Part shown: one piece after another, positions 9,228-16,657 of the stretch | Layout of the letters: each line of letters starts with the position of its first letter | Numbering within the stretch: the stretch's first letter is position 1 | Source of the DNA: Candidatus Rhodoferax bjergmarkensis | Lineage (GTDB): Bacteria > Pseudomonadota > Gammaproteobacteria > Burkholderiales > Burkholderiaceae_C | Reading direction: 5' to 3' | Length of the DNA stretch: 64,000 nt | NCBI GenBank assembly: GCA_016708345.1 | Contig: JADJFX010000009.1 | Location: forward strand, 62,001 to 126,000 | Made by a program: the position numbers and the translations under genes | Notes under the pieces: generated by a model | Database searches by the model: none | Told to the model about the DNA's origin: nothing | What the model saw: the letters and a program-made list of their open reading frames with translations, nothing else

Positions 9228-9638
9228 ATGGCCTTCGGAACCCAGGACGACAGCGACGAGGTGATGAACGAGATCAACATGACACCGCTGGTGGATGTCA
9301 TGCTGGTGCTGCTCATCATCTTCATCATCACCGTGCCGGTGATGAAACATGCGGTCAACATCGATTTGCCGCGCGCCAGCAACCAGGTGCAAGAGACCAA
9401 GCCTGAAACCATTCGCCTCAGCGTGGACGCTGCCGGGGCCTACTACTGGAATGAAGCGCCGGTGGCCGAGGCCGACCTGGCGCAGCAACTCAGTGCCGCA
9501 GCCGTCAAGCAGCCCCAGCCCGAGCTGCACATTCGCGGCGACAAGGCCGTGCGTTACGAGCGCGTGGCGCTGGTCATGGCCAGCGCCCAGCAGGCCGGGC
9601 TGCGAAAGATTGGGTTCATTACTGAGCCCACACGCTGA
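9228..9638 (+). CDS. exbD: ExbD, biopolymer transport protein
   Basis: 136 residues: short cytoplasmic start, one membrane helix carrying the functionally important Asp in MTPLVDVMLVLLIIFIIT (residues about 15-33), and a periplasmic domain. Completes the TonB-ExbB-ExbD complex. It closes the energising part of the island; a 29-base gap separates it from the secreted sialidase-fold protein. Confidence 0.93.
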   Translation: MAFGTQDDSDEVMNEINMTPLVDVMLVLLIIFIITVPVMKHAVNIDLPRASNQVQETKPETIRLSVDAAGAYYWNEAPVAEADLAQQLSAAAVKQPQPELHIRGDKAVRYERVALVMASAQQAGLRKIGFITEPTR

Positions 9639-9667
9639 CTTTTATTTTTCATATTTCGAGGTTTCAG

Positions 9668-10960
9668 ATGTCTTTTCAAACATTAGCGCCGCTTGGCAGA
9701 CTGCTGGCCATGCTGGCCCTCACGCTGGCGTGGGGCACGGCCAGTGCGGCAGAGCACGCGAGCCCGAGCCCCAAAGCAAGCACAGACGCCGTGCTGGCCG
9801 CAGCGCCCGCAGCCACCGCCAGCAAACCCATGGCACGCAAACCCCGCTCGCAACTGGGCAGCGGCGTAGCCTATGCCCCCGATGGCTCGCTGTGGCTGGT
9901 GGGGCTCAATGCCCAAGGGCAGCTCTTTGTGCAAAGCGCCCCAGCCACTACCCCAGCGCAACCCTTGCAATGGAGCGCGCCGCGCATGCTCGACGTTGAT
10001 GGCGACGCCATTTCAGCCGATGGCGAAAACCACCCCAAGCTCTTGTTTGGCCCCAAGGCCACGGTGCTGATCGCCTACACCAAACCGCTGGCCAAACCCA
10101 ACACCGGCTATGTCCGCCTGCTGCGCTCGGTGGACGGCGGTAAAACCTTCGCCAAACCCGTCACAGTTCACACCGATCGCCAGGAAATCACCCACCGTTT
10201 TGAGTCACTCGGCTTTGACGCCCAAGGCGTTTTGCACACGGTCTGGATCGACAAGCGCGATCTGGAAGCCGCGCCCAAAGTGGCAGGCAAGTCCACCTAC
10301 CGGGGGGCGGCCATTTACCGCAACGTCTCCGTGGATGGCGGTGCCACCTTTGGCCCGGACATTAAAGTGGCCGACCACTCCTGCGAATGCTGCCGCATTG
10401 CCGTAGGGCAGGGCAGTGATGGCGTGATGCGCGCCATGTGGCGTCATGTGTTTTTGCCCAATGTGCGCGACCACGCCATCGCCGCCTTGACCCCAAGTGC
10501 AGAAATACCGATCGTGCGCGCCACCTTTGACGAGTGGCGGGTGGACGGCTGCCCGCACCACGGCCCCGCCCTGGTTGCGGCAGGTGAGGGCTTTCACACC
10601 GTCTGGTTCGGCATCCGCCAGGAAGGCTCGGACAAGGTGGCCGGTGTGCGCTACGCAAGGCTCAAGCCCGATGGCAGCCCCCGGCCTGAGACCGTGCGCC
10701 GCCTGCCGGATGAGCGCGCCGAACACGCCGACGTGCTGGCCATTGGCCCCCAGGTGGCTGTGGTCTGGCGCAGCACGGATGGCATGGTCAGCACGCTCAA
10801 AGCCTGGCTCTCCCGTGACGGCGGCAACACCTTTGCCGTGCAGACGCTGGGCCAGGTCAGCGGTGACAACGACTTTCCCCGCCTGGTGCAGCACGGTGCA
10901 AACATGGCCGTGGTGTGGCGCAACGCAGCAGAGGTACAGGTTCATGCACTCAAGTTTTAA
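9668..10960 (+). CDS. Secreted sialidase-fold (BNR/Asp-box) protein
   Basis: 430 residues with a signal peptide to about residue 27 (WGTASA). Three Asp-box motifs (SVDGGKTF, SVDGGATF, SRDGGNTF) indicate a six-bladed beta propeller as in sialidases and related proteins. A distinctive cysteine cluster, DHSCECCRIA, near residue 240 and a later VDGCPHHGP suggest metal or disulfide chemistry rather than sugar cleavage. Sialidase catalytic residues cannot be assigned by eye. Its place behind tonB-exbBD and before a thioredoxin-like gene suggests a periplasmic metal-related role (inference). Confidence 0.75.
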   Translation: MSFQTLAPLGRLLAMLALTLAWGTASAAEHASPSPKASTDAVLAAAPAATASKPMARKPRSQLGSGVAYAPDGSLWLVGLNAQGQLFVQSAPATTPAQPLQWSAPRMLDVDGDAISADGENHPKLLFGPKATVLIAYTKPLAKPNTGYVRLLRSVDGGKTFAKPVTVHTDRQEITHRFESLGFDAQGVLHTVWIDKRDLEAAPKVAGKSTYRGAAIYRNVSVDGGATFGPDIKVADHSCECCRIAVGQGSDGVMRAMWRHVFLPNVRDHAIAALTPSAEIPIVRATFDEWRVDGCPHHGPALVAAGEGFHTVWFGIRQEGSDKVAGVRYARLKPDGSPRPETVRRLPDERAEHADVLAIGPQVAVVWRSTDGMVSTLKAWLSRDGGNTFAVQTLGQVSGDNDFPRLVQHGANMAVVWRNAAEVQVHALKF

Positions 10961-11531
10961 ACCACTGGCCGCACCGGCCCCACTGACCCAGCTACCCCCG
11001 CTGTCCCGGTTTGGCGACGCCCCCACGGCACCTGGGCTGACCCGGCGCACCTTGTTGCTGGCTGCTGGCCTTGCCCCGGTTTCTTCATGGTCAAATCAGC
11101 CTCCTGCGCACGTCCACAGTGCGCAAGCAGCTATTAAATCGGTAGCAGATTTTGACCTGACCACATGGGCAAACCTGCTTCAGAGCGGCCCGCGCCCGGC
11201 TGCCTACGTGTTCACCACCACCTACTGCCCCACCTGCCCCGAGGCGTTTGACCAGCTGCAGGCCTTCATTGCCGCCTCGCGCAAAAAGGTGGCGCTGGTG
11301 GCGGTGGTGATGGACGTGCAGGGCGATCGGGCGCTGGCCCACGCCCACCATTACAAAGGTGCCACCCAGCTTTACGCCTTCGACGGCTTCGAGCCCGCCA
11401 TCCGCCAAAGCGTGGACCCCAAATGGCCCAACGTCACCCCCTACATCGTGCTGCTGGGGCGCAATGGCTCGGTGCAGCGCAGCATCGGGGTGCCGGATGC
11501 GGCGGTGCTCAAACGCTGGTTGGTGGGGTGA
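10944..11531 (+). CDS. Secreted thioredoxin-like protein
   Basis: 195 residues. The N-terminus contains a twin-arginine-like stretch (TRRTLLLAAGLAPV, residues 33-46), then a thioredoxin fold with C95-P-T-C98 in TTYCPTCPEAF. Likely a periplasmic thiol-disulfide protein, maybe for cysteines in the preceding protein or in copper proteins. The ATG at 10944 overlaps the upstream gene by 17 bases. The codons at 11105-11135 lie in a copy of the dispersed palindromic repeat, so about 12 residues (around AHVHSAQAAIKS) just before the domain are probably repeat-derived. Confidence 0.78.
   Translation: MHSSFKPLAAPAPLTQLPPLSRFGDAPTAPGLTRRTLLLAAGLAPVSSWSNQPPAHVHSAQAAIKSVADFDLTTWANLLQSGPRPAAYVFTTTYCPTCPEAFDQLQAFIAASRKKVALVAVVMDVQGDRALAHAHHYKGATQLYAFDGFEPAIRQSVDPKWPNVTPYIVLLGRNGSVQRSIGVPDAAVLKRWLVG
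11105..11137. repeat. Dispersed palindromic repeat inside a coding region
   Basis: TGCGCAC and GTGCGCA flank a 7-base centre and are followed by AGCAGCTATTAAAT, the same order of elements as the intergenic copies but in opposite orientation. It lies in frame within the thioredoxin-like gene, between the signal region and the conserved fold. Confidence 0.6.
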
Positions 11532-11540
11532 GGGATGTGG

Positions 11541-11593
11541 GTGCCGGGTGCCATGAAACGTGGTACCCGGCACAGTCGTTGCAAACGACTTTA
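11541..11593. terminator. Hairpins between converging genes
   Basis: GTGCCGGGTGCCA and TGGTACCCGGCAC (11541-11573) pair with one mismatch. Directly after, AGTCGTT and AACGACT (11574-11590) form a second stem followed by TT. They lie between the converging thioredoxin-like and RTX genes and could end transcription from both sides; there is no long T run. Confidence 0.5.
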
Positions 11594-11603
11594 CTAAGCA
11601 GCG

Positions 11604-14345
11604 TTACTGCCAGTTGGCCGCAATCACCGGGCTCAGGCTGGCTGCGTAGTTGTCGGGCAAAGTGGTCTGTCCCGCAGCCGGTGGTGCAAAGGCGGCCATG
11701 GCATTCACCAAGTTGTTGACCTGGCTGTCCAGCAGTGTCTTTCCATTGCTGGTTTTGAACTGCTCCACGTGGTACTGGTTGCCCAAGTACCAGTTGTTCA
11801 TGGTCAGCTTGTCGCTGGTGCCAATGATGCTCACTTCCAGGTTGTTGCCCACATGGCGGAACCACAGCTGGTCGGTGGTCACTGTAGCGTCAAATCGGGC
11901 CACGTCGGTGTTGCCGGCCGTCGTGTCGTTTTCGGTCACGCTGTCTGCACCATTGCCACGACTGAGCAAGTAGGTGTCGTTGCCAGAGCCGCCAGCAAGG
12001 CTGTCATTGCCAGCGCGCCCATCGAGTGTGTCGTTGCCGGTTCCGCCATTGAGTACGTCGTTGTTGGTGCTGCCAAGCAGGGTGTCATTGCCTGCGCCGC
12101 CGTTAAACGTCGTTGCAGTAAAAAAGGCATCCATGACGTTATTCAGCGAATTGCCGTTAAACGTGCCCCCGTAAGTGGTCAGGTTCTCCAGATTCGCACC
12201 CAAGGTGTAGCCGTTCAGATTGGCAAAAACCGTGTCAGTGCCTTCATTGGCGTTTTCAACGATGACGTCGTCGCTGCCATTTGCATCCAGGTTGTACCTG
12301 TCGTCGCCGGTGCCGCCTTTGAGCGAGTCCACACCGGCGCTGTTGGTCAATGTGTCGTTACCGGCGCCACCCAGCAGGGTGTCATTGCCAGCGCCGCCAA
12401 AAAGATCGTCGTTGCCCAGCCCGCCGTTGAGCGTGTTGTTGCCATCGTTACCGTTGATCTCGTTGTTGCCAGTGTTGCCGGTACCGTTCAGGGCAGCCGT
12501 GCCTGTGAGGAAGAGTTTCTCGACCCCGTCCGTCAAGGTGTAGCTGACACTGCTGTAAACAAAGTCGATGTCTACCGCGCTCGCATCATCGACCACCACG
12601 TCGCCCACGTTGTCGACGATGTACGTGTCGCCGCCGTTGCCACCACGCATGGTGTCAGCGCCCAGCCCCCCGTCGAGTTTGTCTACAGCGCCGTTGCTGC
12701 CAATCAGGATGTCGTTGCCCGCTCCACCGAGCATGTTGGAGCCATTGGCACCGGTTTGCTGCAGTGTGTCGTTGCCCGCGCCACCGTCGAGCGTGACATA
12801 GCCGCTGTAGCTAGAAGTGACTGTCATGACGTTGTTCAACGCATTGCCGGTAAAGGCCCCGCCAGCGGTGTTGTTGGAGGTTAAATTCTCCAAATTCGCA
12901 CCCAAGGTGTAGCTGGCCAAGCCGACCTGCACCGTGTCAGTGCCCTCGTTGGCGTTCTCAACAATCACGTCGCTGCCATCGGCGGCACTCAGTACATAGG
13001 TGTCATTGCCGGCCGCTCCGCTGAGCGTGTCGTTGCCGGCACCGCCATTCAGGACGTTGTTGGCGCTGTTGCCCTTTATCACGTTGGCCAGACTATTGCC
13101 CGTGCCGTTGATAGCGCTGCTGCCGGTCAGGGTAAGGTTTTCCAAGTTGTTGCCCAGCGTGTAGCTGAACCCGGCTTGAATGGTGTCGGTGCCTTCATTG
13201 GCATTTTCGGTGACAGTGTCTGCGGCATCGATGACATAGGTGTCATTGCCCAAACCACCTTTGAGAACGTTGGCGGCGCTATTGCCAGTCAGGACGTTGT
13301 TCAGTGTGTTGCCGGTGCCATTGATGGCCGTGGTGCCAGTAAGGGTCAGGTTTTCGACATTGGCCGCCAGCGTCACACTGAAGTCTGCTTTAACGGTGTC
13401 GATACCCTCGTTGGCGTTCTCGACGATCACCTCGTTTGCGCCGTCGGCGGCGTTCAGTACATAGCAGTCATTGCCGGCGCCGCCAGCCAGGGTGTCAACG
13501 CCTGCGCTGCTGCTCAAGGTGTCGTTGCCTGCTCCGCCGTTCAGGGTATCGTTGCCTGCACCGCCGTTGAGAACGTTGGCTGCGCTGTTGCCGGTGATCA
13601 CGTTGTCCAGTGCGTTGCCAGTGCCGTTAAGGGCGCTGCTGCCGGTCAGGGTGAGGTTTTCAAGATTGCTGCCCAGGGTGTAGCTGATGCTGCTTATGAC
13701 CGTGTCGATGTCGGTTCCATACATTGGTGACGGAACGTTTTCCCCAGTAATCACGTCCCCGACGTTGTCAACCACGTAGGTATCGTGGCCAAGGCCGCCG
13801 TTCATCGTGTCGGCACCCAGGCCACCGTCCAGATAGTCATCCCCAAATTGGTCGGTCAATGTATCGTTACCGCTTCCACCCAGCAAACGGTCACCCACGG
13901 AACCGCCTGTTAGCGTGTCGTTGCCGGCACCCCCGTCAAGGGTGACCGCGAAATTGTCGGATCCCGGAGTCGAATAGGACGGTTTCATCACGTTGTCTAA
14001 TTCGTTGCCGGTAAACGTGCCTGAAACCATGGTTGTCAGGTTTTCAAGATTGGCTCCAAGTTTATAGCCGCCAGCCCAAGCCAGTACCGTATCGATACCC
14101 TCGTTGGCCTTTTCTACAATATTGGTATTGGAGGTGTAAGCCCAATAAAGATCGTCACCTGCACCACCGTTGAGGGTGTCGACTCCATTGCTGTCATACA
14201 ACGTATCGTTGCCCTCGCCGCCCCACAGCACGTCATTACCGTCTCCGCCGTTTAATTCGTCATTGCCGGCCAGGCCGTAGAGGGTGTCGTTGGCAGCAGT
14301 GCCAGTCAAGCTGTCGTTGCCTGAAGATCCGTTGATAGTGGTCAT
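11604..14345 (-). CDS. RTX calcium-binding repeat protein, type I secreted
   Basis: 913 residues made almost wholly of hemolysin-type nonapeptide repeats (GGxGxDxLx, for example LNGGDGNDVLWGGEGNDTL) alternating with a second motif of the form ENANEGTDTVxxxxSYTLGxNLENLTLTG. No N-terminal enzyme or adhesin domain precedes the repeats. The C-terminus (VARFDATVTTDQLWFRHVGN, then DKLTMNNWYLGNQYHVEQF) matches the usual domain next to the type I secretion signal. The protein should fold on binding calcium outside the cell. It lies directly downstream of hlyD and hlyB on the same strand. Its role, whether surface layer, adhesin or other, is not shown by the sequence. Confidence 0.9.
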   Translation of the reverse strand: MTTINGSSGNDSLTGTAANDTLYGLAGNDELNGGDGNDVLWGGEGNDTLYDSNGVDTLNGGAGDDLYWAYTSNTNIVEKANEGIDTVLAWAGGYKLGANLENLTTMVSGTFTGNELDNVMKPSYSTPGSDNFAVTLDGGAGNDTLTGGSVGDRLLGGSGNDTLTDQFGDDYLDGGLGADTMNGGLGHDTYVVDNVGDVITGENVPSPMYGTDIDTVISSISYTLGSNLENLTLTGSSALNGTGNALDNVITGNSAANVLNGGAGNDTLNGGAGNDTLSSSAGVDTLAGGAGNDCYVLNAADGANEVIVENANEGIDTVKADFSVTLAANVENLTLTGTTAINGTGNTLNNVLTGNSAANVLKGGLGNDTYVIDAADTVTENANEGTDTIQAGFSYTLGNNLENLTLTGSSAINGTGNSLANVIKGNSANNVLNGGAGNDTLSGAAGNDTYVLSAADGSDVIVENANEGTDTVQVGLASYTLGANLENLTSNNTAGGAFTGNALNNVMTVTSSYSGYVTLDGGAGNDTLQQTGANGSNMLGGAGNDILIGSNGAVDKLDGGLGADTMRGGNGGDTYIVDNVGDVVVDDASAVDIDFVYSSVSYTLTDGVEKLFLTGTAALNGTGNTGNNEINGNDGNNTLNGGLGNDDLFGGAGNDTLLGGAGNDTLTNSAGVDSLKGGTGDDRYNLDANGSDDVIVENANEGTDTVFANLNGYTLGANLENLTTYGGTFNGNSLNNVMDAFFTATTFNGGAGNDTLLGSTNNDVLNGGTGNDTLDGRAGNDSLAGGSGNDTYLLSRGNGADSVTENDTTAGNTDVARFDATVTTDQLWFRHVGNNLEVSIIGTSDKLTMNNWYLGNQYHVEQFKTSNGKTLLDSQVNNLVNAMAAFAPPAAGQTTLPDNYAASLSPVIAANWQ

Positions 14346-14381
14346 TTAAATATCGTTTATAAATTGGGTTTAATTGGGTCA

Positions 14382-14396
14382 CGGCCCGTCGGGCCG
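14382..14396. promoter_or_regulatory. Perfect GC palindrome before the RTX gene
   Basis: CGGCCCG and CGGGCCG flank a single central base, 37 bases before the RTX start codon and downstream of hlyD. Without a T run it is a weak terminator; it could reduce read-through from hlyBD, stabilise the RTX message or bind a regulator. Confidence 0.35.
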
Positions 14397-14484
14397 GGCG
14401 CAATTATCGCACCCTAGCGAAGGGTGGACGCTGGCTTGATGGGCCAGTTTCCGCGCACGTTGTCTATATGCGGGTTTTGGCCGC

Positions 14485-16107
14485 TTATCGCTCCCTCAAA
14501 CTCTCATTACTCGCCCGCTGCACCGGACTGAGCAAAAACTCAATAATCCGCCGCTGCCCCGTCTTGATTTCCGCCGTGATGTTCATACCGGGGCTCAAAT
14601 TCACCCGCTTGCCATCAATCAGCATGTCTTTCTGGCTCAGGGTCAAAGTGGCCGGGTAGTAGCTGCCCCTTTTCTCGTCCGTCACCGCGTCTGCCGTCAC
14701 CACATCCACCTTGGCCTGCACGGTGCCGTACTTGGTGTACGGAAAGGTTTCCAGCTTGACTTCGGCCATCTGGCCGGCGTAGACAAAGCCGATGTCCTGG
14801 TTGGCGATGGTGATCTCTGCAGTGACGGTGGGGCTGTCGGGCACCACGATCATCAGGGGCTGGGCGCTGGTCACCACCCCGCCGACCGAGTGGATGGCCA
14901 GTTGCTGGATGATGCCGGCCACCGGGGCGGTGAGCTGGGTCTGGCGTTCGCGCTGGCTGGCTTTGGCCGATTCGGATTGCAGTTGGCTGTATTTGGTGGT
15001 GGCTTGGGCGTGGCGGTCGCTCAGGTTACGTAAGGTTTCCGCTTTAAAGGCAGATTTGGTTTGCTGGGCTTCGTTCAGAGCGGACATTGCCTCGGCCAAA
15101 CGAGCGCGTTGCACGTTCAAATCCCGCTCCATTTCGACCCGCACTCTTGTTCTGTCTTGCGTGGCGTGGCTGGAGATAAAACCTTCACCCACCAGTCGTT
15201 TGAAGTCCGCCTCACGGGATTGGGCCATGGGCAGGGTAGCTTCCAACTTGGCGATGGTCTGCTTGACGGTGTCGATTTCGGCCTGACGGCGGGTGGCCTC
15301 AGCATCAAGCTTGGCCAGCTTGGCTTGGACGTCTTGCCACTCGGACTGGAGCTGGGCTTGGGTGGGGGCGTCCATTTGCAGGGCGAAATCCAATGCATCG
15401 CGCTCCCGCCCTGCGCCGGGCTTGGAGCGGATGGTGCTGGTGATGCTGGTGGCTTCGCGCAGGGTAATGCCTTCTGCCGGATTAGCCGACGACTCAGGGT
15501 GGCTGGGTGGCAGTGGGTTCTGCGAAGGTAAAGGAGGAGCCAGCAACGCGGGCGGGGGACACGCAGCAGAACCCACTGCCGCCCAGCCACCCGGCGCACA
15601 CAGAACGGGCGCTGGCAGCTTCTGTTTTGATAGCATTTGCAGCAGTTCCCGGGTTCTGATCACCTCCGAAGCTTGGGTTTTGAGCTGTTCTTGTACGCTG
15701 TCCCTATCGGCTGTGGCCATGGTGGGGTCCAGCTCGACCAGCACTTGCCCTGCCTGGACGCGGTCGCCGTCTTTGACCAGCACGGCTTTGACCACGCTGG
15801 CTTCCAGCGGCTGAATGACTTTGGTGCGGTCGCTGACGATGATGCGCCCCGGCGCTACCGCCACAATGTCCACATGGCCGAGGATGGACCACAGGAGCGC
15901 CAGCACAAAGAGAATCATCAGCCCCCATGCCAGACGGCGCGGGGCCGGGTGAACGGGGGTGTCTTGCAGGCTCAGGGCGGCGGGCAAAAAGGCCAGCTCG
16001 CTGGCTAGGCGGGTCGGGCCAGCCAGCTCGGTGCGGTGGGCCCATGCGTGCTGGAAGATGGCGCGGTAGCGGGCTAGGAGGTCGCGGAGTGGGTGGCGGG
16101 TGCTCAT
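14485..16107 (-). CDS. HlyD-type membrane fusion protein of a type I secretion system
   Basis: 540 residues: cytoplasmic start, one membrane helix (residues about 60-80), biotinyl-lipoyl half motif (IIVSDRTKVIQPLEASVVKA), long periplasmic coiled coil, second lipoyl half and beta barrel, ending KTGQRRIIEFLLSPVQR. It bridges the HlyB ATPase and a TolC channel. Residues about 155-205 are an unusual Pro/Ala-rich stretch (APGGWAAVGSAACPPPALLA and on) encoded by a 27-bp inverted repeat plus a piece of the dispersed repeat. The start ATG overlaps the TGA of a displaced hlyB 3' end, showing former translational coupling. Confidence 0.92.
   Translation of the reverse strand: MSTRHPLRDLLARYRAIFQHAWAHRTELAGPTRLASELAFLPAALSLQDTPVHPAPRRLAWGLMILFVLALLWSILGHVDIVAVAPGRIIVSDRTKVIQPLEASVVKAVLVKDGDRVQAGQVLVELDPTMATADRDSVQEQLKTQASEVIRTRELLQMLSKQKLPAPVLCAPGGWAAVGSAACPPPALLAPPLPSQNPLPPSHPESSANPAEGITLREATSITSTIRSKPGAGRERDALDFALQMDAPTQAQLQSEWQDVQAKLAKLDAEATRRQAEIDTVKQTIAKLEATLPMAQSREADFKRLVGEGFISSHATQDRTRVRVEMERDLNVQRARLAEAMSALNEAQQTKSAFKAETLRNLSDRHAQATTKYSQLQSESAKASQRERQTQLTAPVAGIIQQLAIHSVGGVVTSAQPLMIVVPDSPTVTAEITIANQDIGFVYAGQMAEVKLETFPYTKYGTVQAKVDVVTADAVTDEKRGSYYPATLTLSQKDMLIDGKRVNLSPGMNITAEIKTGQRRIIEFLLSPVQRASNESLRER
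15497..15592. repeat. Inverted repeat (MITE-like) inside hlyD
   Basis: Arms 15497-15523 and 15566-15592 (27 bases each, starting GGGTGGCTGGG on the left) pair with one mismatch around a 42-base loop. The element lies in frame in hlyD and encodes a Pro-rich insertion. Next to it, 15612-15647 resembles the dispersed repeat (TTTTGATAGC with GGCGCTGGCAGC). Confidence 0.75.
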
Positions 16108-16285
16108 GCTTGCAAACCTCCGCGCTTCGAACCCGGGTTATTGGGGTCAGAGTCCAAAATGGCCCGGCCTTTGGCCGTCCCTTCGGGTGCTTCGCTTCGC
16201 TGCGCAGCCATATTGGAATCCGACCCCAAAAACCCTGCGTCCGTTGGTTGACCACCATCCTTCATGCGCCATAGGTGGGAGCAGC
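16104..16285 (-). pseudogene. Displaced 3' end of the hlyB-type ATPase gene
   Basis: Read on the minus strand, this stretch encodes CSHLWRMKDGGQPTDAGFLG followed by about 45 more residues, and its TGA overlaps the hlyD ATG. The first part repeats the C-terminus of the intact ATPase (HLWRMQDGGQPT at 16661-16705). The 25-base pieces 16255-16279 and 16674-16698 match at 23 positions. The simplest reading is that the ATPase gene once ran into hlyD and was cut off by insertion of the toxin-antitoxin fragment between the two copies. Confidence 0.6.
16143..16227. repeat. Small inverted-repeat element with GGGGTCAGAGTCC ends
   Basis: Arms 16143-16163 and 16207-16227 (GGGGTCAGAGTCCAAAATGG and GGGGTCGGATTCCAATATGG in opposite orientations) match at 18 of 21 positions. 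I recall GGGGTCAGAGT-type ends from REP elements tied to Y1 transposases, but no transposase is present. The element lies in the displaced hlyB tail. Confidence 0.55.
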
Positions 16286-16289
16286 GAGA

Positions 16290-16361
16290 ATAGGCAAGCC
16301 CGATATTGAGCTGGCGGCGAAACGGTACAAATTGATAGGGGTACAACATGGCAAAACCTAA
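16290..16361 (+). pseudogene. C-terminal remnant of a RelE/HigB-type toxin
   Basis: The plus-strand frame ending at TAA 16359-16361 encodes KPDIELAAKRYKLIGVQHGK followed by T, which resembles the C-terminal helix of HigB/Gp49-type RelE-fold toxins. Everything upstream is missing; the frame meets the duplicated hlyB tail. It overlaps the antitoxin start by 14 bases, the usual toxin-first arrangement of such pairs. Confidence 0.5.
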
Positions 16362-16650
16362 AACCGATCCGGATGCGCAAGTGACCGAATCCAGCGGCAA
16401 TGTGTTTACCGACCTGGGCTTTGCGCCGGGCGAGGTTGCGGTGTTGGCGCTACGCGCGGACTTGATGGGGCGGCTACGGCTGCTGATTGAGGAGCGCGGC
16501 TGGAGCCAGGTGGAAGCGGCCCAGCAGTTGGGCATCGGGCAATCCCGCGTGAGTGATCTGGTGCGCGGCAAGTGGGATAAATTTAGCCTGGACATGCTCA
16601 TTACCCTGGCGGCGCGGGCCGGCAAGCGGGTGACGATGGCGTTGGCGTAA
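16348..16650 (+). CDS. XRE family helix-turn-helix protein, probable orphan antitoxin
   Basis: 100 residues with an XRE helix-turn-helix (SQVEAAQQLGIGQSRVSDLV, residues about 53-72) and the ending typical of HigA-like antitoxins of RelE-type modules. It should bind DNA and, in a complete pair, neutralise a toxin. Here only the last 20 or so codons of the toxin remain, so the gene looks orphaned. It reads against the flanking hlyB and hlyD genes and lies exactly between the two copies of the hlyB 3' end, so it arrived as part of an insertion. Confidence 0.8.
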   Translation: MAKPKTDPDAQVTESSGNVFTDLGFAPGEVAVLALRADLMGRLRLLIEERGWSQVEAAQQLGIGQSRVSDLVRGKWDKFSLDMLITLAARAGKRVTMALA

Positions 16651-16657
16651 GCCGGCT

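Noticed and set aside
9668..10960. Functional sialidase
   Set aside because: Asp boxes only show the propeller fold; the catalytic Arg triad and Tyr/Glu could not be placed, and the context is metal uptake.
11769..12884. Plus-strand frame opposite the RTX gene rich in Val and Ala
   Set aside because: It is the reverse reading of the RTX repeats and shows the same period.
11604..14345. Regularly repeated DNA that could be mistaken for a CRISPR or tandem-repeat array
   Set aside because: The repeats are codon-based, vary in sequence and encode calcium-binding nonapeptides in one long open frame; there are no constant repeats with unique spacers.
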